Assembly (NCBI RefSeq): GCF_031178445.1
Contig: NZ_JAPSIY010000002.1
Location: 1-64,000 of the forward strand
Direction of reading: 5' to 3'
Length of the DNA: 64,000 bases
DNA from: Microbacterium sp.
GTDB lineage: Bacteria; Actinomycetota; Actinomycetes; Actinomycetales; Microbacteriaceae
A model generated the notes under the pieces. The model saw only the letters and a list, made by a program, of their open reading frames with translations, had not been told where the DNA came from and did no database searches. Positions 43,424 through 52,207 of the stretch are shown piece after piece; position 1 is the stretch's first letter, and the number at the start of each line of letters is the position of its first letter. Position numbers and translations under genes: made by a program.

Positions 43424-44623
43424 GTGAACGCCGCCGCCGACCCTGCGATCACGGTCATCGTGCCGACGTTCAACGAACGTGCGAACGTCGCCGAGCTCAT
43501 CGCCCGCACGGCCGTCGCGCTCGCCGGCCGCGAGGCCGAGATCCTGTTCGTCGACGACAGCTCCGACGGCACCATCGATGAGATCGTCAGGGTCGCGGCA
43601 TCCGCCCCGCTTCCCGTGCGCGCCATCCACCGCGACCGCAACATCGGGGGCCTCGGCGGTGCCGTGGCGGAGGGGCTGATCCACGCGGCCAACGACGTGT
43701 GCATCGTGATGGACGGCGACCTGCAGCATCCGCCCGAGCTGCTCACGGCGATGATCGACCGGTTCGCGCAGGGCGGCGCGGATGTCGTGGCCGCATCGCG
43801 CTACATCGGCGGCGGCGACTCCGGCGGACTGGGGACGGCGCTGCGCTTCGGTGTGTCACGGGCGGCGACCTGGCTCACCAAAGCGATGTTCCCGCGCCGG
43901 CTGTGGCGCAGCACCGACCCGATGACCGGGTACTTCCTGGTCGACCGTTCCCGCATCGAGCTGAGCGGCCTGCGCCCTCAGGGTTTCAAGATCCTGCTCG
44001 AGATCCTCGTGCGAGGCGGAGCCGGCGGGGAACTGCGTGTCGCCGAGGTGCCGATGACGTTCGGAGAGCGCCGGCACGGCGACTCCAAGGCCACCCTGCG
44101 GCAGGGGGCGACGTTCGCGATGCACCTCGCCCGGCTGCGGTTCGGCAAGATGGGCCGCTTCGCGGTCATCGGCGCCATCGGAGCGGTCGCGAACGTCGGC
44201 ATCATGTGGGCGCTCACGCATCTCGGCATGGACTACGTGCTCGCGGCGGTCATCGGGGCGGCCGCGACCATCATCGGCAACTTCATCCTGCAGGAGCGGT
44301 TCGTCTTCGACGACCTGCGCCCTGAGGCGTCGAGCCTGTGGGTGCGCTTCGCCGCATCCGTCTCGTTCAACGGCGTCGAGGCGGCGCTGCGCATCCCCGT
44401 GATGGCGCTCATGGTCGAGACCTGGCACATCTCCAGCGTCATCGCGACCGCCATATCCCTGGTGGTGGCGTTCTTCGCCCGCTTCCTGTTCCACGCTCTC
44501 GTCGTGTACGCGCCCAGGCGCCGGCGCGACGCGGATGCCGCGGGCGAGCCGCCCGTCGACACCGCCGCGCAGCGCATCATCAGAGCGATCGACGCCGAGG
44601 CGATGCGCCCGGGCGAGCTCTGA
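43424..44623 (+). CDS. Family 2 glycosyltransferase with GtrA domain (polyprenol-phosphate sugar synthase-like)
   Basis: 399 residues from the GTG at 43424, which follows GGAGGAGAG. The GT2 domain (1-225) shows VPTFNERANV, FVDDSSDGT and MDGDLQHPPE, close to dolichol-phosphate mannosyltransferase. Two to four membrane helices of a GtrA-like domain (about 245-365) follow. Such fusions make polyprenol-phosphate-linked mannose or glucose and help flip or use it for wall polymers or glycoproteins. The exact sugar is not determinable. Confidence 0.92.
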   Translation: MNAAADPAITVIVPTFNERANVAELIARTAVALAGREAEILFVDDSSDGTIDEIVRVAASAPLPVRAIHRDRNIGGLGGAVAEGLIHAANDVCIVMDGDLQHPPELLTAMIDRFAQGGADVVAASRYIGGGDSGGLGTALRFGVSRAATWLTKAMFPRRLWRSTDPMTGYFLVDRSRIELSGLRPQGFKILLEILVRGGAGGELRVAEVPMTFGERRHGDSKATLRQGATFAMHLARLRFGKMGRFAVIGAIGAVANVGIMWALTHLGMDYVLAAVIGAAATIIGNFILQERFVFDDLRPEASSLWVRFAASVSFNGVEAALRIPVMALMVETWHISSVIATAISLVVAFFARFLFHALVVYAPRRRRDADAAGEPPVDTAAQRIIRAIDAEAMRPGEL

Positions 44624-44640
44624 CACCGCCGATGTGCGGC

Positions 44641-44646
44641 TAGTCT
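44641..44646 (+). promoter_or_regulatory. -10 box of a leaderless ltrA promoter
   Basis: TAGTCT, then 6 nt, then the GTG start at 44653; no Shine-Dalgarno is visible. Confidence 0.55.
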
Positions 44647-44652
44647 GGCGCG

Positions 44653-45837
44653 GTGGATCAGAACGCAGTGGCGACGCGATTCCGGCTCGGTCGAATGCGG
44701 CCGCGTGACCCGGGAGAACCACATCGTGCAGCCAGCCCGCTCGAGCTGTTCTTCGACCTCGTCTTCGTCATATCGGTGAGCATCGCGTCGAGCGAGTTGC
44801 ATCACGCGCTCTCGGCGGGGCATGCCGCATCCGGCATCGTCTCTTACCTGATGGTGTTCTTCGCCATCTGGTGGGCCTGGATGAACTTCACCTGGTTCGC
44901 GACCGCGTTCGCGGTGGACGACTGGCTCTACCGCGTGATCACGATCGTGCAGATGGGCGGGGTGGTGGTGCTGGCGGCCGGCATCGGGCCGGTCTTCGAC
45001 GAGCACGAGCCCGATTTCACCGTCGTGGTGATCGCCTACGTCGTCATGCGCGTGGCGATGATCTGGCAGTGGCTGCGCGCCGCGCGGGCGGACGCCGCGC
45101 TGCGTCGCACCGCGCGCACCTACGCGTCGGGAATCGCGATCGTGCAGGTGCTCTGGATCGCGTTCCTCTTCGTGCCGGACTCGATGCGGCTGATCGTTTT
45201 CGTCATGCTGATGCTGGCCGAGATCGCCGTGCCGATCGTCGCGGAGCGTGCCGGCACGACACCGTGGCATCCGCAGCACATCACCGAGCGCTATGGCCTG
45301 TTCACTCTCATCGTGCTCGGTGAGAGTCTGCTGGCCTCAGCGACGGCCATCATCGGCGCGCGTGAAGAGGTCGACACGCTCGGCCCGCTTATCTGGATCG
45401 CGGTCGTGACGCTCGTCTCAGCGGCTGCGATGTGGTGGATCTACTTCTGGCCGCCGCACCACACGGCGATCGCGACCGCACGCACGTCCTTCACCTACGG
45501 CTATGCGCACTACTTCGTATTCGCCGCCGCGGCCGCGTTCTCGGCGGGCGTCGAGGTGCAGATCGACGAGCTGACCGGGCACACGGAGTTGCCGTCCGCC
45601 GCGGCGTCGCTGACGGCCAGCGTGCCGATCGCGGTGTTCCTGCTGGCGATCTGGTTCGTGGCGATCCGCAGGGCGGCCGATCCGCTCGTCAACGCCGTCG
45701 TGCCGGCCGGGGCCGTGCTGGTGCTGCTCGACCCGGTGCTGCCGGTACCGGTCACGCTGACCGCGGTGATCCTCGTCGCGATCGTGGTCGTGCTGGTGCT
45801 GCGCCGGCCAGTGGATCAGCGCGGAATGGTCGGCTAG
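44653..45837 (+). CDS. Low temperature requirement A (LtrA) family membrane protein
   Basis: 394 residues from a GTG 6 nt after a -10 box. Shows the LtrA opening LELFFDLVFVISVS and ITERYGLFTLIVLGES in the middle, with about eleven to twelve membrane helices. The family was named from a Listeria cold-growth mutant; its transport or sensing activity is unknown. Stands alone between a glycosyltransferase gene and a small membrane protein gene. Confidence 0.92.
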   Translation: MDQNAVATRFRLGRMRPRDPGEPHRAASPLELFFDLVFVISVSIASSELHHALSAGHAASGIVSYLMVFFAIWWAWMNFTWFATAFAVDDWLYRVITIVQMGGVVVLAAGIGPVFDEHEPDFTVVVIAYVVMRVAMIWQWLRAARADAALRRTARTYASGIAIVQVLWIAFLFVPDSMRLIVFVMLMLAEIAVPIVAERAGTTPWHPQHITERYGLFTLIVLGESLLASATAIIGAREEVDTLGPLIWIAVVTLVSAAAMWWIYFWPPHHTAIATARTSFTYGYAHYFVFAAAAAFSAGVEVQIDELTGHTELPSAAASLTASVPIAVFLLAIWFVAIRRAADPLVNAVVPAGAVLVLLDPVLPVPVTLTAVILVAIVVVLVLRRPVDQRGMVG

Positions 45838-45958
45838 CCGGGTGTTTCCCGCCCTGATCGGCGAGGTCGTTGTCAACCCCATTGGCTCGGGATCGTGCCG
45901 CCGCCACTCTGGATCTCATCGAGAGCCGTCCGGCTCGTCGTAACGAACGGAGTGAATG

Positions 45959-46171
45959 ATGACCATCGGCACCGGAATCGTCCTGTTCGTCATCGGCGCG
46001 ATACTCGCATTCGCGATCAACGTCGAGGTCGAGTGGGCCAACCTCGACATGATCGGCTACATCCTGATGGTCGCGGGTGCAGTCGCGTTCCTCATCGGCC
46101 TCGTCATGCTGCTGGTGCGGCGCAACCGGAGGACCGTCGACGGTCGCGTCGTGGATGACGACGTGGTCTGA
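45959..46171 (+). CDS. Small two-helix membrane protein (DUF6458-like)
   Basis: 70 residues. Two ATGs in tandem; the second (45959) is better spaced from GGAG. Two membrane helices separated by a short loop (VEVEWANLDM), then a basic and acidic tail. This pattern matches a small actinobacterial membrane family I know as DUF6458; no function is known. Its end faces the ThrE-like gene. Confidence 0.8.
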   Translation: MTIGTGIVLFVIGAILAFAINVEVEWANLDMIGYILMVAGAVAFLIGLVMLLVRRNRRTVDGRVVDDDVV

Positions 46172-46195
46172 CCCTGAGCCCGACGTCGACTGACG

Positions 46196-47599
46196 TCAAC
46201 GGCGAACGCGTGCGCGCGACCTGGTGACACTCGTCAGGGTCGCGCGCACAGGGGTTCCCAGATACAGGCCCAGTGATGCCCCCGCCGCCAGCGCGATGCC
46301 GATTGCGGCGGCGGAGATGAGCGGACCGATCCCTACCAGTAGTGCGTCTGCGGTGCCGTCGGATTGCATCAACCCCAGCAGACCCCGGAACACCGAGAGC
46401 CCGGGAACCAGCGGCACGATCGCCGCGGTGGTGACGGCCACCGACGGCACGTGGAAGCGGTGCGCGACGAGGGTGCCGGCGAAGCTGGCCAGCAGCGCAC
46501 CCACCGCGCTCGCCGCGGACTCGTGCACGCCGAGCCGGAGCATCCCGTCGTAGCCGACAATCGCGATCAGACCCAGCACCGCGCTCACGACGATGGTTCG
46601 AAGCCCGGCACCGTTGAACAGCGCGACGGCGATCGCGACGATGGCCGCGCCACCCAGCTGCACTGGGAGCGGGCCGAACGGGATGGCGTCGATCGGGGTC
46701 GTGATGCCGAACCCGAGCACGCGCGCGAACTCGAGGCCGATCAGGATGCCGAGCACGACGCCGATGGTCTGCAGCGTCAGATCGAGGATGCGCCCGCCGG
46801 CCGTCAGGGCGAACCCGTCGATCGCGTCCTGCGCGGCACCGACCACGGTGAGGCCCGCGAGCATCAGCACGATGCCGGAGGCGACGATGATCGAAGGTCG
46901 GATGTCAACGAACGGCTCGATCCCCGCAGTGCCCAGCGCGGCGACCACGAGCGCGACGATCGTGGTCACGAACGCACCGGCGATCTGGCTGAAGAACGAG
47001 GGCACGCGCAGACGCGCGAGGCCCGCCTGCGCCAGGGCCGCGCAGAGCGCAGCCACGAAGCTGAGCAGGACGATGATCGGTGAGGCGTCGAACATGAGCG
47101 CGACGCCCACCGCGAGCAGCGCCCGCGAGAGCACGACGACTGAGGGCCGGTACAGGAACGGTGTACGGCGGATCTCACGGAAGGCGGCGCGGGCGGCGTC
47201 GAGCTCGAGCCCCTCGACGATCTCGACCGTCAGCGCCTGAAGTCGCTGCAATTTGGCATGGTCAGGGGATGCCGCGCGCACGACGCGAAGCAGGGTTATG
47301 GGCCTGGCGTCATCGTCGCCGCGATGATGCGAGGCGGTGATCGAGTTGTAGGTGACGTCGACCTGCACACCGTGGAGGTGGTACGCGTCGGTGATGCGGG
47401 TGATGGCGAAGGTGACCTCGTGCGCTGACGCGCCGACCGCGAACATGGCATCACCGACGCGCATGGCCAGGTCGAGTATCTTCGCCGAGACGGTGTCGTC
47501 GATGACGGGCAGAGCCTGGGTCGGGGCGACCCGCGAGGGATCTGTGCGGATGACTCGGTGCACGGTGGCGAGCAGCCTCTTGCGGCGTTCGGCGGGCAT
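46196..47599 (-). CDS. Threonine/serine exporter (ThrE) family protein
   Basis: 467 residues from the ATG at 47599; an ATG at 47635 in the same frame is possible but lacks a ribosome binding site. The N-terminal ThrE domain (about 30-190) contains GASAHEVTFAI and VQVDVTYNSI; about ten membrane helices follow. ThrE of Corynebacterium exports threonine and serine. The substrate here is inferred from family only. Confidence 0.9.
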   Translation of the reverse strand: MPAERRKRLLATVHRVIRTDPSRVAPTQALPVIDDTVSAKILDLAMRVGDAMFAVGASAHEVTFAITRITDAYHLHGVQVDVTYNSITASHHRGDDDARPITLLRVVRAASPDHAKLQRLQALTVEIVEGLELDAARAAFREIRRTPFLYRPSVVVLSRALLAVGVALMFDASPIIVLLSFVAALCAALAQAGLARLRVPSFFSQIAGAFVTTIVALVVAALGTAGIEPFVDIRPSIIVASGIVLMLAGLTVVGAAQDAIDGFALTAGGRILDLTLQTIGVVLGILIGLEFARVLGFGITTPIDAIPFGPLPVQLGGAAIVAIAVALFNGAGLRTIVVSAVLGLIAIVGYDGMLRLGVHESAASAVGALLASFAGTLVAHRFHVPSVAVTTAAIVPLVPGLSVFRGLLGLMQSDGTADALLVGIGPLISAAAIGIALAAGASLGLYLGTPVRATLTSVTRSRARVRR

Positions 47600-47655
47600 G
47601 GCTCCAGCTGATCTGCGATGGTGAGTCCCGCGCATCGGGACCGTTCAGAACGGTA

Positions 47656-47925
47656 TCAGTGCAGCACGAGAGCCGCTTCGCGATCGGCTGTCTCATTGCG
47701 CCCTGGTACCGCGGTCGCTCGCAGCGCGTCCAGCGCTTCCGTGCGATCGAGGAACCGGGTGGGCAGGCTCACATGGCGGAACCAGCGCACCTCGACGAAG
47801 CCGTCGTGCTCGCTCACGCAGGCGACGAGCCGAAGCGTGGCATCCGACAGCGACGTGTCGAAGATCACCCAGTCATCCGGAGAGACCTGGTTCAGCGTGA
47901 AGCGGTCTTGCACGTCGTTCGACAT
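47656..47925 (-). CDS. Small conserved-looking hypothetical protein
   Basis: 89 residues with AGGAGG 6 bases before the ATG, so translation is likely. Soluble, mixed alpha/beta, rich in acidic residues, with WVIFDTSLSDATLRLVACV and a WFRHVSLPTRF stretch; no signal, membrane helix or metal motif. I do not recognise the family. Precedes the ThrE-like gene in the same direction and could share its transcript. Confidence 0.75.
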   Translation of the reverse strand: MSNDVQDRFTLNQVSPDDWVIFDTSLSDATLRLVACVSEHDGFVEVRWFRHVSLPTRFLDRTEALDALRATAVPGRNETADREAALVLH

Positions 47926-48067
47926 AACGGCCTCCTGAGCTTCCGACCTCCCCGAGGTTCAGTCTGCGCGCGGGTGTGCCGCGGATTCCAGGCGTTGACG
48001 GTGAGCGTGATGCTCTGCTACCGAGCCCGCTGCTCGCAGCGAGCGGCGGCGCCGGATCGGCGGTGGC

Positions 48068-48988
48068 TCACGGCACGATGACGAGCTTGCCGCGCGAATG
48101 GCCGGCGCTGCTCGCCCTGAAGGCATCCGAGACGCCATCGAGACCGAAGGTGCCGGCGATCTGCACACGCAGTGCGCCGTCGCCGGCCATGGCGGCCAGG
48201 CGTGCGGTCTCCTCGCCCTCGGGACGCACCCAGATGTGGCGGCCGCCGTGCGCGGTCACCGAGGAGTCGGCCACCGACACATGAGACCCGCCGGAGCGCA
48301 GCACCGCCAGAGTCGTCTGCAGCTGGCCGCCGGCGAAATCGGCGACGGCATCGACCGGCCCGCCGGACAGGGTGAGCGCGCGATCGGCGAGGCCGTCGTC
48401 GTACGCGATGGGTTCCGCGCCGAGCACACGCAGGTAATCGTGGTTGTGCTCCGAGGCCGTGCCGATCACGCGCGCTCCTCGTGCCGCAGCGATCTGCACG
48501 GCGAAGCCTCCGACGCCGCCGGCCGCGGCGTGGATGAGCACCGTGCGACCCTCGAGGTCGCCGAGAGCGTCGATCGCGCGCAGAGCTGTGCCACCGGCGA
48601 GGGGGAGCGCTGCCGCCTGCTCCCACGTGAGGGATGCCGGCTTGCGGGTCACCGCGCGCACCGGCACGGCGACCCGCTCGGCGAAAGTGCCGTCGCTCAG
48701 CACGTCCTTGCGGGCGTATGCCATCACCTCGTCGCCGACGCTGAACTCCGGGGTGTCCATGCCGACGCCGATCACGACGCCGGCGACGTCCCAGCCCGGG
48801 ATCACCGGGAACCGGGTGGGGAAGAGGAAGTCGAGGTGACCGGCCATCAGCTTCCAGTCCACGGGGTTCACGCCGGCGGCGCGCACCTCGATCAGCACCG
48901 ACGCGGGCGGCAGCCTCGGCTCGTCGACCTCGCGCACCTCCAGATCGTCGACATTCTTCGAGAAGCGGTCGTAGACGACGGCGCGCAT
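48068..48988 (-). CDS. Zinc-independent quinone oxidoreductase/alcohol dehydrogenase-like protein
   Basis: 306 residues from the ATG at 48988 with AGGAGG 7 bases ahead. Medium-chain dehydrogenase fold: N-terminal GroES-like part (AAGVNPVDWKLMAGH) and nucleotide-binding AAAGGVGGFAVQIA, which favours NADPH in quinone reductases. No catalytic zinc ligands are seen. It should reduce quinones or enones with NADPH. About 140 bases before it (relative to the next gene downstream) hold nothing I can support. Confidence 0.9.
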   Translation of the reverse strand: MRAVVYDRFSKNVDDLEVREVDEPRLPPASVLIEVRAAGVNPVDWKLMAGHLDFLFPTRFPVIPGWDVAGVVIGVGMDTPEFSVGDEVMAYARKDVLSDGTFAERVAVPVRAVTRKPASLTWEQAAALPLAGGTALRAIDALGDLEGRTVLIHAAAGGVGGFAVQIAAARGARVIGTASEHNHDYLRVLGAEPIAYDDGLADRALTLSGGPVDAVADFAGGQLQTTLAVLRSGGSHVSVADSSVTAHGGRHIWVRPEGEETARLAAMAGDGALRVQIAGTFGLDGVSDAFRASSAGHSRGKLVIVP

Positions 48989-49072
48989 GCTGTTCCTCCT
49001 GGGTGAGCGGCGACGGATGCGGAACAGCATCCACTCTTCCATGCCGTGGAGGCGGTGGCGCCGACGTCGGCG

Positions 49073-49591
49073 TCAGCTGTTCAGATCACGCAGGATGCGT
49101 GCGACCAGCGCGTCTGTCGTGACGCTCGCCGTGACCCGCGCCTCCGGCGTCTCGGGCAGTGGCTGCCAGCCGTCGTGCCACTCGCGCAGCTTCTCGGGAC
49201 CGAAAGCGGCGCGCAGCGGACGCCGCTCGTGACGCCGGATCGTCTCATCGAGCCCGACATCGAACTGGTAGACGCGCGTCGTGCCGAGGTGATCGCGCGC
49301 GAGTGCATCGAGTGGTTCGGCGTAGTCGCGCAGATTGAAGATGCCGTCCAGGATCACGTCGTAGCCGAGATCGAGGGACTGGCGCGCGGCGCCGATGATG
49401 AGGATGCTGGCGTCGCGGGCACGCTGGAGCCGATCGGGATTCTCGAGCAGCTCGCGCCGGAAGTGATCCTGGTGGATCAGTGCCGTGCGCGGTCCGAGCA
49501 GAGGGCGAAGTGCGAGTGCCGTGGTCGTCTTGCCCGATGCGGAGTCGCCGCGGAGGATGACGAGACGTGTGGATGCCGAGCCGACCTGCAT
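49073..49591 (-). CDS. P-loop kinase-like protein
   Basis: 172 residues from the ATG at 49591. Walker A is GDSASGKTTT near residues 14-23, followed by a small AAA/adenylylsulfate-kinase-like core with IHQDHFRREL and VILDGIFNLRDY. The pattern fits small ATP-dependent kinases of unknown substrate that are common in actinobacteria and firmicutes. A GTG 51 bases upstream is an alternative start. Confidence 0.85.
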   Translation of the reverse strand: MQVGSASTRLVILRGDSASGKTTTALALRPLLGPRTALIHQDHFRRELLENPDRLQRARDASILIIGAARQSLDLGYDVILDGIFNLRDYAEPLDALARDHLGTTRVYQFDVGLDETIRRHERRPLRAAFGPEKLREWHDGWQPLPETPEARVTASVTTDALVARILRDLNS

Positions 49592-49660
49592 GCGTCCATC
49601 ATCGCTGGTCGGCGGTGGCGGAGGGGCATGTCGCGCGTGCACCGCGATCCGCCCGGAGGA

Positions 49661-49828
49661 TCACCGACTCTGTGGTCGGCGTGAAGCGATGGTCTTGGGC
49701 TTGTCGGCGCGGGACTTCTCCTCGCGCGCGGAGGTCTCGACGGTGGGTTCGGAACCTGGCCAGCGCTCGTACCGAGCCGCGTCCCGGTTCGAGGGCGGGG
49801 TGTGTTGCGATCCCTTGTTCTCACTCAT
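49661..49828 (-). CDS. Small basic/acidic hypothetical protein, leaderless
   Basis: 55 residues (MSENKGSQHTPP...), hydrophilic, probably disordered, with a KSRADKPKT patch. Support for a real gene is a TACAGT box exactly 6 nt before the ATG, the leaderless pattern seen at several neighbours. No family recognised. Confidence 0.5.
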   Translation of the reverse strand: MSENKGSQHTPPSNRDAARYERWPGSEPTVETSAREEKSRADKPKTIASRRPQSR

Positions 49829-49834
49829 CTTCGA

Positions 49835-49840
49835 ACTGTA
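49835..49840 (-). promoter_or_regulatory. -10 box of a leaderless small-protein gene
   Basis: TACAGT on the minus strand, 6 nt before the ATG at 49828. Confidence 0.45.
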
Positions 49841-49915
49841 CGCGCCGTACATGTGCGGCCATACAGACTGAGGTGAGGTGAGGTGAGCAGGCCACCAGGA
49901 ACCGGCGTGCCCGCT

Positions 49916-50071
49916 TCAGGATCGGCTGCGCCCTCGCACGAGCCCGAACACGATGGTTCCCACGAAGAGGATCAGGCCGATCACTCCCAGCCAGAGCAGG
50001 CCTTCGAAGACGAAGCCGACCACGGAAAGCACGGCCCACGCCACGACGAGTATCACTATCACTGTCCACAT
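49916..50071 (-). CDS. Small single-span membrane protein
   Basis: 51 residues from the ATG at 50071: a hydrophobic N-terminal stretch (TVIVILVVAWAVLSVVG), a second shorter one (LLWLGVIGLILFVGTIVF) and an Arg-rich end. Such tiny membrane proteins are common near core genes and are usually annotated as hypothetical. A TAGCGT box (50079-50084) sits 7 nt upstream. Confidence 0.6.
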   Translation of the reverse strand: MWTVIVILVVAWAVLSVVGFVFEGLLWLGVIGLILFVGTIVFGLVRGRSRS

Positions 50072-50187
50072 GCTGCCGACGCTACGCTCAAGCGCGTTCC
50101 GTCGAAAGGGGATTCGCCCGTGCGTGGTTACGCGCAACCGTCGAGAATGCGGCGCGCCGGGGAGCGATGGCGAGGCCTAAACGAAAA

Positions 50188-50218
50188 GTCCCCCAAGAGT
50201 AGAAGCCTCTTGAGGGAC
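50188..50218 (-). terminator. Terminator of the tRNA transcript
   Basis: 12-bp arms (one mismatch, CTCTTGAGGGAC against GTCCCCCAAGAG), read on the minus strand right after tRNA-Phe and followed by TTTT. Confidence 0.85.
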
Positions 50219-50220
50219 AG

Positions 50221-50293
50221 TGGCTCCGACCGGCATCGATCCGGTGACCTTTCGATTTTCAGTCGAACGCTCTACCAACTGAGCTACAGAGCC
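50221..50293 (-). tRNA. tRNA-Phe (GAA)
   Basis: 73 nt, anticodon loop GACTGAAAATC with GAA. Acceptor arm GGCTCTG pairs with CGGAGCC; discriminator A. The 3' CCA is not encoded. T arm contains GATCGATGC. Last of three tRNAs in the transcript. Confidence 0.96.
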
Positions 50294-50359
50294 GCGCGAC
50301 GGCGATGCTGTCGCGTCCTACACAACGAGCCTCCTCGAAAGAAGGCTCGTCGCTTGGAG

Positions 50360-50433
50360 CGACCCTGACGGGACTTGAACCCGCGACCTCCGCCGTGACA
50401 GGGCGGCACGCTAACCAACTGCGCTACAGGGCC
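50360..50433 (-). tRNA. tRNA-Asp (GTC)
   Basis: 74 nt, anticodon loop CTGTCAC with GTC in a CCGCC/GGCGG stem; acceptor GGCCCTG pairs with CAGGGTC, discriminator G; GGTTCAAGTC in the T arm. CCA not encoded. Confidence 0.96.
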
Positions 50434-50460
50434 AAAACTTTTCAATTGTATCCGACCGAG

Positions 50461-50533
50461 TGACCCCAACGGGATTCGAACCCGTGCTACCGCCGTGAAA
50501 GGGCGGCGTCCTAGGCCGCTAAACGATGGGGCC
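50461..50533 (-). tRNA. tRNA-Glu (TTC)
   Basis: 73 nt, anticodon loop CTTTCAC with TTC in a CCGCC/GGCGG stem; acceptor GGCCCCA pairs with TGGGGTC, discriminator A; GGTTCGAATC in the T arm. First of a Glu-Asp-Phe block that is also found in mycobacteria. Confidence 0.96.
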
Positions 50534-50653
50534 GAAGGGATCCCCGGGGGTTTCCCTTGCCGACGCTCAAGCATAAGGGATGCCGCGACGGAAAACGAAA
50601 TCGGAGGCGAGTCTGCTTCCATCCCGGGCGTTTCGGGCGCACCATGGGAGAAC

Positions 50654-50714
50654 CACGTGTGTCAGCACGTGCGCCCTCACCTGTTGCAGATGTGACGAAT
50701 GTTGTTACTGTTAC
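50654..50714 (+). promoter_or_regulatory. Likely control region of the M23 peptidase gene
   Basis: The 209 bases between tRNA-Glu and the peptidase start hold no gene. Two CACGTG hexamers 6 nt apart (50654-50659, 50666-50671) are followed by TGTGAC (50691) and the direct repeat TGTTACTGTTAC (50703-50714). On the other strand these read GTAACA/GTCACA, similar to the direct-repeat sites of MtrA, which controls wall peptidase genes in actinobacteria. The assignment is tentative. Confidence 0.35.
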
Positions 50715-50742
50715 TTCTGTGAATCCCGGCGGAAGGGGCCGT

Positions 50743-52140
50743 GTGAACGAGTTGAAGACGGATGCTGATGCAGCATCCGAGGCCTGCGGTTGCGCACCCA
50801 CGCCCGCCGAGCGGCGCGCGCTCTGGCCTTCCTCGACGGTCAGCCGCCGCGTCGCCCTCACAGTCGGAGCCCTTGGCGCCCTTGGCGTCGGGGCGTTCAG
50901 TGTCTCCTCCGGCATCAGCGCCGCCTACGCGGCCGACTACCCCTCCTGGGAGGACGTGAAGCGCGCCAAGGCGAGCGAAGCCGCCAAGAGCGCTGAGATC
51001 ACGCGCATCCAGGGGCTCATTCAGCGGCTCACCGCGGATGCGGCGGCCAAGGAAGCCGCGGCGAAGGCCGCCGGTGACGAGTTCTACGAGGCTCAGCAGG
51101 CTTACCACGAGCAGGCCGCGATGGCCGCCGAACTCGAGGAACAGGCCCAGGCTCAGGCGAAGGTGGCCGACGAGGCGGCAGTCAAGGCCGGCCAGGTGGC
51201 CACGCAGCTGTACCGCAACGGTGGCGACGAGACCGCCCTCGAACTGTTCTTCTCCGGCTCGGCCGAAGGCGCCGACAGCCTGCTCGCCCGCCTCGGCGGC
51301 ATGGACAAGCTGCTCGAGTACAACCGCACCGTCTACGACAACGCGGTCGCGGCCCGAGACCAGGCTCAATCGCTGACCGACCAGGCCAAGGCTGCCCGTG
51401 ACGAGCGGGATCGCCTGCAGAAGCTCGCCGAAGAGAAGATGGTCAAGGCCCAGGAGGCCGCTCAGGCCGCTCAGGCCGCCCTGGCCGCGAAGCAGGAGAA
51501 CCTCTCGACCCTCGAGGCGCAGCTCAGCGCCCTCAAGGACTCCACCGCCAAGACGGTCGCCGCCTATCAGGAGGGCGAGCGCATCCGGAAGGCCGAAGAA
51601 GAGCGCCGCCGCAAGGCAGCGGAAGAGGCTGCGCGCAGGGCCGCCGAAGAAGCCGCCAAGAACAACCAGGGCGGCGGCGGTGGGGGCGGCGGCGGCGGTG
51701 GTGGCGGCGGTGGCGGCGGTGGCGGCGGAAGCGGCTGGGTCCGCCCGCACGGCGGCCGCATCTCGTCGGGCTACGGGCCGCGGGGTCAGCAGTGCACCAA
51801 TGGCTACTGCTCGTCGAAGTGGCACCTCGGACTCGACTTCGCCAACGGCTGCGGCGCCCCGATCTTCGCGGCTGCGTCTGGCACGGTCGTGTACGCCGGC
51901 TACAACGGCGGGTTCGGCAACTACGTCAAGCTCCGCCACGGCGGCGGCGTCGGCACCGGATACGGACACATGTCGCGCATCGCCGTCGGCTACGGGCAGT
52001 CGGTGCGCGCCGGACAGGTCATCGGCTACGCGGGCAACACCGGCAACTCCTTCGGCTGTCACCTGCACTTCGAGGTATACCCCTCGGGCGGCGGCACGAC
52101 GAACCCCTACAACTGGCTCGCCGCGCGCGGAGCGCTCTGA
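50743..52140 (+). CDS. Secreted M23 (LytM) endopeptidase with coiled coil and poly-Gly linker
   Basis: 465 residues from the GTG at 50743 preceded by GGAAGGGG. A long N-terminus and SRRVALTVG (Tat-like) lead to a signal peptide ending AYA-AD. A coiled coil (about 75-290) follows, with the FSGSA-MDKLLEYN segment typical of EnvC/NlpD-like and RipA-like wall hydrolases, then 20 consecutive Gly. The LytM domain carries HLGLD (His361, Asp365) and HLHFE (His440, His442), so zinc ligands are intact. It probably cuts peptidoglycan cross-links during division. Confidence 0.93.
   Translation: MNELKTDADAASEACGCAPTPAERRALWPSSTVSRRVALTVGALGALGVGAFSVSSGISAAYAADYPSWEDVKRAKASEAAKSAEITRIQGLIQRLTADAAAKEAAAKAAGDEFYEAQQAYHEQAAMAAELEEQAQAQAKVADEAAVKAGQVATQLYRNGGDETALELFFSGSAEGADSLLARLGGMDKLLEYNRTVYDNAVAARDQAQSLTDQAKAARDERDRLQKLAEEKMVKAQEAAQAAQAALAAKQENLSTLEAQLSALKDSTAKTVAAYQEGERIRKAEEERRRKAAEEAARRAAEEAAKNNQGGGGGGGGGGGGGGGGGGGGSGWVRPHGGRISSGYGPRGQQCTNGYCSSKWHLGLDFANGCGAPIFAAASGTVVYAGYNGGFGNYVKLRHGGGVGTGYGHMSRIAVGYGQSVRAGQVIGYAGNTGNSFGCHLHFEVYPSGGGTTNPYNWLAARGAL
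51670..51729 (+). repeat. GGN microsatellite coding for 20 glycines
   Basis: Twenty uninterrupted Gly codons (GGC, GGT, GGG, GGA) form the linker between coiled coil and LytM domain. Slippage by whole codons would change linker length only. Confidence 0.95.
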
Positions 52141-52162
52141 CAGCGACTGCCATCTGAGACGA

Positions 52163-52192
52163 CGAAACCCCCGGTGCGAACCGGGGGTTTCG
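52163..52192. terminator. Bidirectional terminator
   Basis: Perfect 13-bp arms (CGAAACCCCCGGT and complement) with loop GCGA, between the convergent M23 and pyrophosphatase genes. Confidence 0.9.
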
Positions 52193-52207
52193 TGTATCGG
52201 CTGAAGG

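Noticed and set aside
50534..50742. c-di-AMP (ydaO) riboswitch before the M23 gene
   Set aside because: The hallmark CAGCTAACC and GGGTGAATC pieces are absent.
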